NCBI GenBank assembly: GCA_937907555.1
Contig: CALEST010000155.1
Location: forward strand, 1-5,508
Origin: an uncultured Sediminibacterium sp.
GTDB taxonomy: Bacteria > Bacteroidota > Bacteroidia > Chitinophagales > Chitinophagaceae
Length of the DNA stretch: 5,508 bases
Reading direction: 5' to 3'
Shown piece after piece: positions 1 to 5,508 of the stretch (position 1 is the stretch's first letter; every line of letters starts with the position of its first letter). A program made the position numbers and the translations under genes. The notes under the pieces are model-generated. The model was not told where the DNA came from. It saw only the letters and a program-made list of their open reading frames with translations, and did not search any database.

Positions 1-536
1 TTGCCGGCGCGGGAGTTCCTCAGCTAACCGCTATTATGGAAGCTACTAAGGCTTTAAAAGCCAAGGGCATTCCGGTAATTGCAGACGGTGGTATCCGTTA
101 CACGGGTGATATGGTTAAAGCGTTGGCTGCGGGTGCCAATATGGTGATGATGGGTAGTGTGTTTGCAGGAGTGGAAGAAAGCCCGGGTGAAACCATTATT
201 TACGAAGGAAGAAAATTCAAAGAATACCGTGGCATGGGTAGCTTGGGTGCTATGAGCCAGGGCAGTGGTGACCGTTATTTCCAGGACGTGGAAGCCGATA
301 TTAAAAAATATGTTCCGGAAGGCATTGAAGGACGTGTGGCTTACAAAGGAAACTTAAGTGAAATCATTTATCAGTACGTGGGTGGACTTCGTTCTGGTAT
401 GGGCTATTGTGGTGCCAAAGACATCCCTGCTTTGCAGAAAGCCACTTTTGTAAAAATCACCAATGCGGGCATGAAAGAGAGCCACGCGCACGATGTAGAC
501 ATTACCAAAGAAGCTCCGAATTACAGCAGAAAATAA
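1..536 (+). CDS. guaB: IMP dehydrogenase, C-terminal part (5' end outside window)
   Basis: IMP dehydrogenase oxidises IMP to XMP with NAD+, the committed step of guanine nucleotide synthesis in the cytoplasm. The frame is open from base 3 and gives 177 residues to the TAA at 534-536, roughly the last third of a protein usually near 490 residues. Visible family signatures, in order: AGAGVPQLTAI at the very start, which in the family follows directly on the catalytic-Cys loop (so that Cys should lie just upstream of base 1); ADGGIRYTGD, the IMP-phosphate-binding segment; MMGSVFAG; the flap region EYRGMGSLGAM; GDRYFQ, whose Arg-Tyr (codons 273-278) is the dyad that activates water in the hydrolysis step; and the C-terminal ESHAHDV...EAPNY segment typical of bacterial GuaB. 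No frameshift is seen. No hairpin terminator follows, and lnt begins 12 bases later, so read-through is likely. The product call is secure; only the missing N-terminus and CBS domains cannot be judged. Confidence 0.97.
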   Translation, partial: AGAGVPQLTAIMEATKALKAKGIPVIADGGIRYTGDMVKALAAGANMVMMGSVFAGVEESPGETIIYEGRKFKEYRGMGSLGAMSQGSGDRYFQDVEADIKKYVPEGIEGRVAYKGNLSEIIYQYVGGLRSGMGYCGAKDIPALQKATFVKITNAGMKESHAHDVDITKEAPNYSRK

Positions 537-548
537 ACCCGGTCTCTT

Positions 549-2168
549 ATGAAAAAGGGATATGCATTTTCAGCAATCGGAGCAAGCGTCCTCTGCGGCA
601 TACTGCTCACTTTGGGTTGGCCCGACTGGTCATTTACCATTGCTTTGTTGTTTGCCTGGGTACCCTTGCTTTGGGTTATTGAACAGCATCCCCCTGCATT
701 TAAGTTAATGCGGTATCCTGCCATTGCTTTATTGGTCTGGAATATTGGTACTACCTGGTGGTTATGGAATTCTACCGGCTTTGGTGCTGTTGCAGCCATT
801 ATCATCAATACCTGCTTAATGTGTTTGCCCTGGTGGGGATATATCTCTCTAAAAAAACAATGGGGACGCTGGCCCTCTTTATTGGGATTAGTGGCTTTCT
901 GGTTGTGCTTTGAATGGGTACATTTAAACTGGAGTATCAGCTGGCCCTGGTTAACATTGGGCAATGGATTAAGTCCTATGGCGGCTATGATACAATGGTA
1001 TGCCTATACAGGGGTAGCAGGTGGTTCCTTACTCATCTGGATCATGAATATACTGGCGTTTCAGTTGTTACTGTCCACACAAAAAAAGCAAACCAGGCAC
1101 ACGGTTGTGTATAGTGTTTCTATTTTTCTGCTATGGTTATTTGTAGGATGGATGAGCTATCTCTCACAATGGAATAATGGCAAGAAAAACACTAAAGAAA
1201 ATATCGTGGTTGTTCAACCCAATATTGATCCTTACCAGAAATTTGAATCACTTACCACCGCACAACAGATAGAGAAATTAGTAAGCATTAGTAAAAGCAA
1301 AATAGATTCGAACACCAGCATATTGGTATGGCCGGAAACCGCTATGAGTGCGGCAGACTGGCAGGACAATATTCCCGTGAATCCTTACTATCAGCCCGTG
1401 TTTCAGATACTGCAGCAATATCCCAATTTGCAACTGGTTTCGGGTATTGAAACATTTAAACGATATGGAAACACTGCTGCAACTGCTACTGCACGCAAAA
1501 CGGAAGAAGGCATTTACTACGATGCATTCAATGCGGCTGTTCAATTGCAGGCAAGAAAAGACAGTCAATCCATGGATGCTATTCAGCCACCTGTTTTTTA
1601 CAATAAAAGTAAACTGGTTCCCGGTGTAGAAACCCTTCCTTCCTTTCTACGTTTTATGGCACCGGTTTTTGAACAGTTTGGCGGATCTACCGGTGGTTAC
1701 GGGGTTTCAGACACTCCTGTTGTTTTCAGGCATCCAATGTTTCAGCAAAATGCGGCACCCATTATTTGTTATGAAAGTGTATATGGCGAATACGTAGCAG
1801 ACTATGTAAAAAGAGGAGCCAACCTCTTAACCATCATGACCAATGATGGCTGGTGGGGCAATACAGACGGACACAAACAACATTTGCAATACGCAAAACT
1901 AAGAGCCATTGAAACCCGCAGATGGGTGGCACGCTCAGCCAATACAGGCATTTCCGCTTTTATAGATCCTACGGGGGAAATAGTACAACAACTGGATTGG
2001 AACCAGGCAGGTGCTTTACAGCAATCTGTATACACCCCCAGTGAATTGAGCTTTTATGTACAACACGGCGATTATATTTTTAAAATTGCGGTTACGGCAA
2101 GTGTATTCCTACTACTGATATCTTTGCGTAAACGAAGCAAAAATGTCCGTAAAAACCAGTCTGCTTAA
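549..2168 (+). CDS. lnt: apolipoprotein N-acyltransferase
   Basis: Lnt adds the third acyl chain to the N-terminal cysteine of lipoproteins at the inner membrane, taking the chain from a phospholipid through a thioester on its own cysteine. The 539 residues fit the family (about 510-540). Residues 1-206 are rich in Trp and hydrophobic stretches, with about seven likely membrane helices (near 6-22, 27-46, 57-74, 78-99, 108-122, 155-176, 187-206). A nitrilase-fold domain follows, from IVVVQPNID (219) to about 490. Its triad is visible: Glu263 in VWPETA, Lys353 in YNKSKLVPG and Cys407 in IICYES. Glu361 and Tyr408-Glu409 align with other residues known to matter in E. coli Lnt. NDGWWG (432-437) and the RRWVARSANTG segment (458-467) are also typical. 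A last hydrophobic stretch (about 508-526) and a basic tail close the protein. The ATG at 549 is chosen because it begins the first helix and lies just after guaB; upstream bases show no Shine-Dalgarno match. The 3' end overlaps the next gene. Confidence 0.96.
   Translation: MKKGYAFSAIGASVLCGILLTLGWPDWSFTIALLFAWVPLLWVIEQHPPAFKLMRYPAIALLVWNIGTTWWLWNSTGFGAVAAIIINTCLMCLPWWGYISLKKQWGRWPSLLGLVAFWLCFEWVHLNWSISWPWLTLGNGLSPMAAMIQWYAYTGVAGGSLLIWIMNILAFQLLLSTQKKQTRHTVVYSVSIFLLWLFVGWMSYLSQWNNGKKNTKENIVVVQPNIDPYQKFESLTTAQQIEKLVSISKSKIDSNTSILVWPETAMSAADWQDNIPVNPYYQPVFQILQQYPNLQLVSGIETFKRYGNTAATATARKTEEGIYYDAFNAAVQLQARKDSQSMDAIQPPVFYNKSKLVPGVETLPSFLRFMAPVFEQFGGSTGGYGVSDTPVVFRHPMFQQNAAPIICYESVYGEYVADYVKRGANLLTIMTNDGWWGNTDGHKQHLQYAKLRAIETRRWVARSANTGISAFIDPTGEIVQQLDWNQAGALQQSVYTPSELSFYVQHGDYIFKIAVTASVFLLLISLRKRSKNVRKNQSA
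2143..2168 (+). other. 26-base overlap of lnt 3' end and hydrolase 5' end
   Basis: These bases are read in two frames: as the last eight codons plus stop of lnt (the basic tail beginning within KNVRKNQSA) and as the first codons of the hydrolase (MSVKTSLL). The hydrolase ATG has only a weak purine run (cgaagcaaaa) in front of it. An overlap this long with no clear ribosome site suggests that ribosomes finishing lnt reinitiate on the hydrolase start, that is, translational coupling. The overlap is seen directly; the coupling is inferred. Confidence 0.75.
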
Positions 2169-2970
2169 AACGCCTTATTACTCTTTATCCTATCGCATTA
2201 TTGGCAAAGGGCAACCCGTTTTTTTGGTTCATGGATATGGAGAAGACAGCCGTATCTGGAAGCATCAGATTGAAACCCTTTCTTCTATTTGTCAAATCAT
2301 TATTTTGGATTTACCCGGATCGGGACAATCGGTTGTTACGCCAAAGGGATTCGCTGAATGGTTGCCTGAACTAAGCATGGAAGACCTGGCAGAGTGCATT
2401 CATGAAATTGTTCATGTTGAAGATTTATCACCCGCCATTCTCTTGGGTCATAGCATGGGCGGATATATTTCTCTGGCATTTGCGCGTCATTATCCCAATC
2501 ACCTGAAAGCCCTGGGACTGGTTCACAGCACAGCATTTGCTGATACTGCAGAAAAAAAATCGGTTCGCCTGAAAAGCATAGAATTCATCAGAGATAATGG
2601 CGGACATGCTTTGTTTAAAACGACCATGGTGAATTTATTTGGTGAAGCATTTCGCAATGCAGCCCCAGAAATAGTGCAGGAACTGGTTGAAGCAACCAAA
2701 GCATTTGATTCCCGTGTTTTAATGGCATATACCAAAGCCATGATGCAAAGACAAGATCAATCCGATTTGTTGCGCCACCTGCCCGGGCCTGTATTGTTTG
2801 TAGCCGGACCGGAAGACATTGCCGCACCCTTCACAGATATTGAGCAACAAGCAACAATACCCAATAAATCGTATCTTAAAGTGATGGAGGGTGTGGGTCA
2901 TATGGGCATGCTTGAAGCACCCAGCGAAATGAACCGGCACTTATCCGGATTCATTCAACTGTTTATGTGA
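2143..2970 (+). CDS. alpha/beta-hydrolase fold protein, substrate unknown
   Basis: A 275-residue single-domain alpha/beta-hydrolase, the usual size for the esterase / haloperoxidase-like / MenH-BioH-like branch. Seen directly: VFLVHGYGED (26-35), the oxyanion-hole HG motif after the first core strand; LDLPGSGQS (55-63), the strand-4 loop; the nucleophile elbow GHSMGG with Ser104; the acid in AGPEDIAAPF, probably Asp225; and the base in GVGHMG, His253. Residues of about 130-210 are helical-looking and charged and would form the lid over the active site. There is no signal peptide, so it is probably cytoplasmic. The ATG at 2143 lies inside the end of lnt; it is preferred because beta-strand 1 and the HG motif follow at normal distance and the next Met (79) would remove the oxyanion hole. 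No strong ribosome site is seen, so translation may be coupled to lnt. Family membership is secure. The substrate cannot be told from sequence: a carboxylesterase, enol-lactonase, acyl-thioesterase or BioH-like methyl esterase would all fit. Confidence 0.93.
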   Translation: MSVKTSLLKTPYYSLSYRIIGKGQPVFLVHGYGEDSRIWKHQIETLSSICQIIILDLPGSGQSVVTPKGFAEWLPELSMEDLAECIHEIVHVEDLSPAILLGHSMGGYISLAFARHYPNHLKALGLVHSTAFADTAEKKSVRLKSIEFIRDNGGHALFKTTMVNLFGEAFRNAAPEIVQELVEATKAFDSRVLMAYTKAMMQRQDQSDLLRHLPGPVLFVAGPEDIAAPFTDIEQQATIPNKSYLKVMEGVGHMGMLEAPSEMNRHLSGFIQLFM

Positions 2971-2971
2971 T

Positions 2972-3028
2972 ATGAAATTATTCCGGCTATTGCTTTTTTT
3001 GCTGCTGTTCTGCAACACAAGCCAAGCA
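2972..3028 (+). other. Sec signal peptide of the modular secreted protein
   Basis: Residues 1-19 have a short basic start (K2, R5), a Leu/Phe-rich core (6-13) and a polar end with small residues, TSQA, giving a likely signal peptidase I cut after Ala19. The mature protein would start RHIAGGE. A His-Ile-x-Gly-Gly-Glu start right after the signal peptide is, from memory, a recurring feature of large Bacteroidota PKD-domain proteins, which supports both the cut site and the chosen start codon. Confidence 0.8.
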
Positions 3029-5508
3029 AGACATATTGCCGGAGGGGAATTGTATTACAACTATATAAGTCCTGATGCAAACAATTCGGCCAACAGTATT
3101 TATGTAATCACTTTGCGTTTATTCCGTGAATGCAATTCACTAGGACCCACCCTGGAAGCTGAACAGGCTACCGTAGGCATTTATGAAGGGGATATTTTAT
3201 TCAGAAGTTTGCCCTTGCCACGGGTTTCGGATGTTACGACCATTTCGCTGAATACAGCGGCCTTCCCTTGTCTGGTGGGGAATGTAGGTGCCTGTTATCA
3301 GGTGGCACTCTATTCTGCTACCATTTCTTTGCCCAATAGTCCTATTGGGTATACCTTGTCCAGATTGGGATGTTGCAGGATAGACTTTATTACCAACCTG
3401 GCACAGCCCGTTAGTGTGGGTAGTAATTATGTAACCAGGATTCCCGGTAGAAATGTTTTATCCGGAGGCTTTAACAGTAGTCCACAGTTCAATGTAAAAG
3501 ACACGGCCCTGATCTGTTCCCAAAAAAGATTCACACTCGATTTTGGCGCCATTGATCCGGATAGTGATTCCTTATCGTATAGCTTCTGCGATGCATTCAG
3601 TTCTCCGGGAGGCAATCAGAATGGCACTCCTACCAATGTTTTATCCAAAGATCCCCTACCCTACAGATTTCCTTTTAGTGGAAACCTACCTCTGGGTGAC
3701 AAAGTAAGCATTGATCCTGTAACGGGTGTTATCAGTGGAATTGCTCCTGCACCAGGCAACTATGTAGTAAATGTTTGCATTACAGAATGGCGCAATGGCA
3801 AAGCTTTTAATGAACACAGAAAAGACTTTATCATGGCCGTTCAGGGTTGTGATTTTATTGAAGCCAATTTGCCGGATAAAATAATTCAATGTGAGAATTT
3901 CACGGTACTGTTCGAAAATGAATCCACTTCTTCCAGCATTACCAATTATGTCTGGAATTTCGGGGACTCACTCAACAATACCTATCCGCAATCGGGATCT
4001 GTTTTGCACACTTACAAAGACACAGGTGTTTATAAAGCAACCTTAACCGTTACGGGTCCTAAAGGATGCATTGGCACAGACAGTGTGGAAGTAAGGGTAT
4101 TTCCCGGATTTAAACCGGCCATGAATATCAATGGTAGTTGTTTTTTAAATCCCTATACGTTCAATGATCTAAGTACCTCTGTGTATGGTGTGGTGAACTA
4201 TTGGCGATGGAATTTTGGAGACGAAACGGTTCTGTCTGATACATCAAGAACTAAAAATGCACAATATCAATATCCCACCACATCGGTAAAAAATATTCAA
4301 CTAATCGTGGGCGATTCCAAAGGTTGTTTGGATACCCTTAGCAGAAACCTTGCCGTTTCAGACAAACCGCTGTTACAGGTTCCTTTTAAAGACACATTAA
4401 TCTGCAGCATAGACAGCTTACCCATTAATGTAAACAGTACTGGTATTTTCAATTGGGAGCCCAATCTGAATATCAGCAATACCAATACGGCCAATGTGGT
4501 TGTATATCCAAAAGTAACCACCCAATACACCGTAAGTATCAACAACAACGGATGCATCAGCAAAGACACGATTACCGTAAATGTTTTGCCGTTTATTACG
4601 GTTCGTGCCGGCGCAGATAGTACCATTTGTCTGAACGATTCCATTGTATTGCAGGTAAACAGTCAGGCCTTACAATACCGATGGACCAACGATGCAGGTC
4701 AGTTTGTTTCTGATCAGAAAAACCCCAGATTGCAACCTTCCCGATCCACACAATATTTTGTAACTGCCAATCTGGGTAAATGCGAAGACAAAGACAGTAT
4801 CCGTATTGTTACCATTCCTTATCCTTTTGTAAACGCAGGCATAGATACCAGTATCTGCTTTGGCAATGCCGTTATGCTGAATGCTCAAATTGTTGGCAGC
4901 AGTTTCCGTTGGTCGCCCTCTCTGAATATGATGCAGGCCAATACACTTAACCCATTGGTTACGCCTGCCAGCAGCAAAACTTATTACTTAACGGTTAGTG
5001 ATACCTTGGGTTGTAACAAATTGGTTACTGATTCCGTGCAGATTGCCGTTATACCCAGGCCCATCGTATTTGCAGGTAGAGATACTGCCATTAGTGTGAA
5101 TCAACCCCTTCAGTTAAATGCTTCCGGTGCACAGCTGTATCAATGGTCTCCTTCAACCGGATTATCAGATCCCCGAATTGCCAATCCAATTGCCATATTG
5201 GGCAATACAATTGACTCCGTTGTTTATCGGGTTCTTGGCAATAACAACCAATGTTTTGGAGAAGATTCCATTAAAGTGTTCGTCTTTAAAAACGGACCCG
5301 ATTTATATATTCCTTCCGCCTTTACTCCCAATGCAGATGGAAAAAATGATCTGCTAAGACCCATACCCGTTGGCATTGCACAACTGAATTATTTTGCAGT
5401 GTACAATCGCTGGGGACAATTGCTGTACAAAACCTCCGCAATTGGTGCTGGATGGGACGGGGTTTTTAATGGAGAGCCTCAACCCGCAGGCACTTATGTT
5501 TTTCAGGC
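2972..5508 (+). CDS. modular secreted protein with PKD/Ig-like repeats and T9SS type B (gliding motility-associated) C-terminal domain; 3' end outside window
   Basis: The ATG at 2972 comes one base after the hydrolase TGA, and the frame stays open for 845 codons to the window edge. Layout: signal peptide 1-19; an N-terminal region 20-302 that begins HIAGGELYYNY and contains RLFREC (49-54), IDPDSDSLSY (194-203) and SIDPVTGVISG (246-256) followed by a Tyr/Val-rich strand and EWRNG (272-276); PKD module 303-378 with WNFGDS and HTYKDTGVY; a second, more degenerate PKD module 379-466 with WNFGDE; four Ig-like modules 467-776; and the sorting domain from about 777. Proteins with this plan in Bacteroidota are exported by Sec, then by the type IX system, and are anchored at or released from the cell surface; roles in adhesion or matrix building are common guesses but unproven here. 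No catalytic motif is seen. Cysteines are numerous (C54, C100, C108, C134, C135, C182, C206 in the N-terminal region), fitting an oxidised, extracytoplasmic location. The class is secure; the function is unknown. Confidence 0.92.
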   Translation, partial: MKLFRLLLFLLLFCNTSQARHIAGGELYYNYISPDANNSANSIYVITLRLFRECNSLGPTLEAEQATVGIYEGDILFRSLPLPRVSDVTTISLNTAAFPCLVGNVGACYQVALYSATISLPNSPIGYTLSRLGCCRIDFITNLAQPVSVGSNYVTRIPGRNVLSGGFNSSPQFNVKDTALICSQKRFTLDFGAIDPDSDSLSYSFCDAFSSPGGNQNGTPTNVLSKDPLPYRFPFSGNLPLGDKVSIDPVTGVISGIAPAPGNYVVNVCITEWRNGKAFNEHRKDFIMAVQGCDFIEANLPDKIIQCENFTVLFENESTSSSITNYVWNFGDSLNNTYPQSGSVLHTYKDTGVYKATLTVTGPKGCIGTDSVEVRVFPGFKPAMNINGSCFLNPYTFNDLSTSVYGVVNYWRWNFGDETVLSDTSRTKNAQYQYPTTSVKNIQLIVGDSKGCLDTLSRNLAVSDKPLLQVPFKDTLICSIDSLPINVNSTGIFNWEPNLNISNTNTANVVVYPKVTTQYTVSINNNGCISKDTITVNVLPFITVRAGADSTICLNDSIVLQVNSQALQYRWTNDAGQFVSDQKNPRLQPSRSTQYFVTANLGKCEDKDSIRIVTIPYPFVNAGIDTSICFGNAVMLNAQIVGSSFRWSPSLNMMQANTLNPLVTPASSKTYYLTVSDTLGCNKLVTDSVQIAVIPRPIVFAGRDTAISVNQPLQLNASGAQLYQWSPSTGLSDPRIANPIAILGNTIDSVVYRVLGNNNQCFGEDSIKVFVFKNGPDLYIPSAFTPNADGKNDLLRPIPVGIAQLNYFAVYNRWGQLLYKTSAIGAGWDGVFNGEPQPAGTYVFQ
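3878..4369 (+). other. two PKD-type modules within the secreted protein
   Basis: Module 1 (residues 303-378) has the PKD hallmarks YVWNFGDS (326-333) and HTYKDTGVYKATLTV (346-360), then KGC (364-366). Module 2 (379-466) has YWRWNFGDE (410-418), but the second half reads QYQYPTTSVKNIQLIV instead of the usual H-x-Y-x-x-x-G-x-Y, so it is a diverged copy; it still ends with KGCLDT (450-455). Each has one early and one late cysteine (C307/C366 and C390/C452). PKD modules are beta-sandwich spacers or binding units of extracellular proteins. Confidence 0.85.
4370..5299 (+). repeat. four tandem Ig-like modules (protein-level repeats)
   Basis: Residues 467-540, 541-616, 617-695 and 696-776 share one pattern: an AG-x-D-(S/T)-x-I-C start (weaker in the first), a hydrophobic strand about 5 residues later, a central Y/F-x-W usually followed by P and a Leu, then T-x-Y-x-V, a late Cys, D-S/T-I and a V-x-V/I-x-P end. 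Units are 74-81 residues long. Similarity is clear at protein level but the DNA copies have diverged, so this is an old duplication rather than a recent expansion. Modules like these usually act as stalks that hold a domain away from the cell surface; that role is inferred. Confidence 0.8.
5300..5508 (+). other. gliding motility-associated C-terminal domain / T9SS type B sorting signal (truncated by window edge)
   Basis: From residue 777 the sequence reads YIPSAFTPNADGKND (779-793), then a strand with YFAVYNRWGQLLY, a Gly-Trp-Asp-Gly turn, and PAGTYVFQ at the edge. This is the recognisable CHU_C-type domain that sends proteins to the type IX secretion system (type B signal). Normally about 15-25 more residues follow, ending in a strand and a short basic tail, so the stop codon should lie within roughly 100 bases past the window. 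The truncation comes from the window, not from a mutation. Confidence 0.93.

Noticed and set aside
537..548. Possible terminator or promoter between guaB and lnt
   Set aside because: Only 12 bases are available, with no inverted repeat, no T-run and no TAnnTTTG-like element.
521..964. Antisense open frame of 147 codons opposite the guaB end and the start of lnt
   Set aside because: It lies opposite two well-recognised genes, shows no family motif, and its composition follows from reading the complementary strand of membrane-helix codons.
2143..2970. Assigning the hydrolase as BioH or MenH
   Set aside because: The triad and size fit, but no biotin or menaquinone genes are nearby and the catalytic motifs are common to many alpha/beta-hydrolases, so a gene name would be a guess.
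2972..3028. Lipoprotein signal: LLFC with Cys14 at the end of the hydrophobic core, tempting given lnt upstream
   Set aside because: The residue before the Cys is Phe, whereas a lipobox needs a small residue (Gly/Ala/Ser). A normal signal peptidase I site (TSQA) follows, and the protein carries a T9SS sorting domain instead.
4297..4644. Antisense open frame of 115 codons within the secreted protein gene, with hydrophobic stretches
   Set aside because: The sense frame here is continuous with clear repeat modules. The hydrophobic runs come from reverse-reading Asn/Thr/Lys-rich codons, so this is a shadow.
4370..5299. Recent DNA-level tandem repeat or recombination hotspot
   Set aside because: The modules match as protein patterns only. 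The nucleotide copies share no long identical stretches that I could find.

Overview
The window carries four genes, all on the + strand and packed almost without gaps. In order they are the 3' end of guaB (IMP dehydrogenase), a complete lnt (apolipoprotein N-acyltransferase), a complete alpha/beta-hydrolase, and the first 845 codons of a large modular secreted protein that runs off the right edge. The source is very probably a member of the Bacteroidota. The last protein ends in the gliding-motility-associated / type B type IX secretion (T9SS) sorting domain, which is essentially confined to that phylum, and none of the start codons has a clear Shine-Dalgarno sequence, which is usual there. 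The Lnt and GuaB sequences also look like Bacteroidota versions. A placement near Chitinophagaceae/Sphingobacteriia is only a guess.

Layout. Bases 1-536 are the C-terminal third of GuaB, entering just after the place where the catalytic-cysteine loop should lie. After a 12-base gap comes lnt (549-2168), with N-terminal membrane helices, a nitrilase-fold catalytic domain with its Glu-Lys-Cys triad, and a C-terminal membrane helix. Its last 26 bases overlap the start of the hydrolase (2143-2970), which has an intact Ser-Asp-His triad. One base after the hydrolase stop, a secreted protein begins (2972 to beyond 5508). It has a signal peptide, an N-terminal cysteine-rich region, two PKD modules, four Ig-like modules of about 75-80 residues, and a T9SS sorting domain cut off by the window edge.

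How the genes may work together. The spacing (12-base gap, 26-base overlap, 1-base gap) and the absence of any visible terminator suggest one transcript with translational coupling. The products do not form an obvious pathway: GuaB makes XMP for guanine nucleotides, Lnt finishes lipoprotein maturation at the inner membrane, the hydrolase substrate is unknown, and the last protein is probably surface-attached or released. This looks like a housekeeping operon with accessory genes downstream.

I see no RNA gene, mobile element, CRISPR array, attachment site or origin, and no non-coding stretch longer than 12 bases. I found no convincing new biological system. The most interesting item is the modular secreted protein, with its regular cysteine-pair pattern and an N-terminal region to which I can assign no function.
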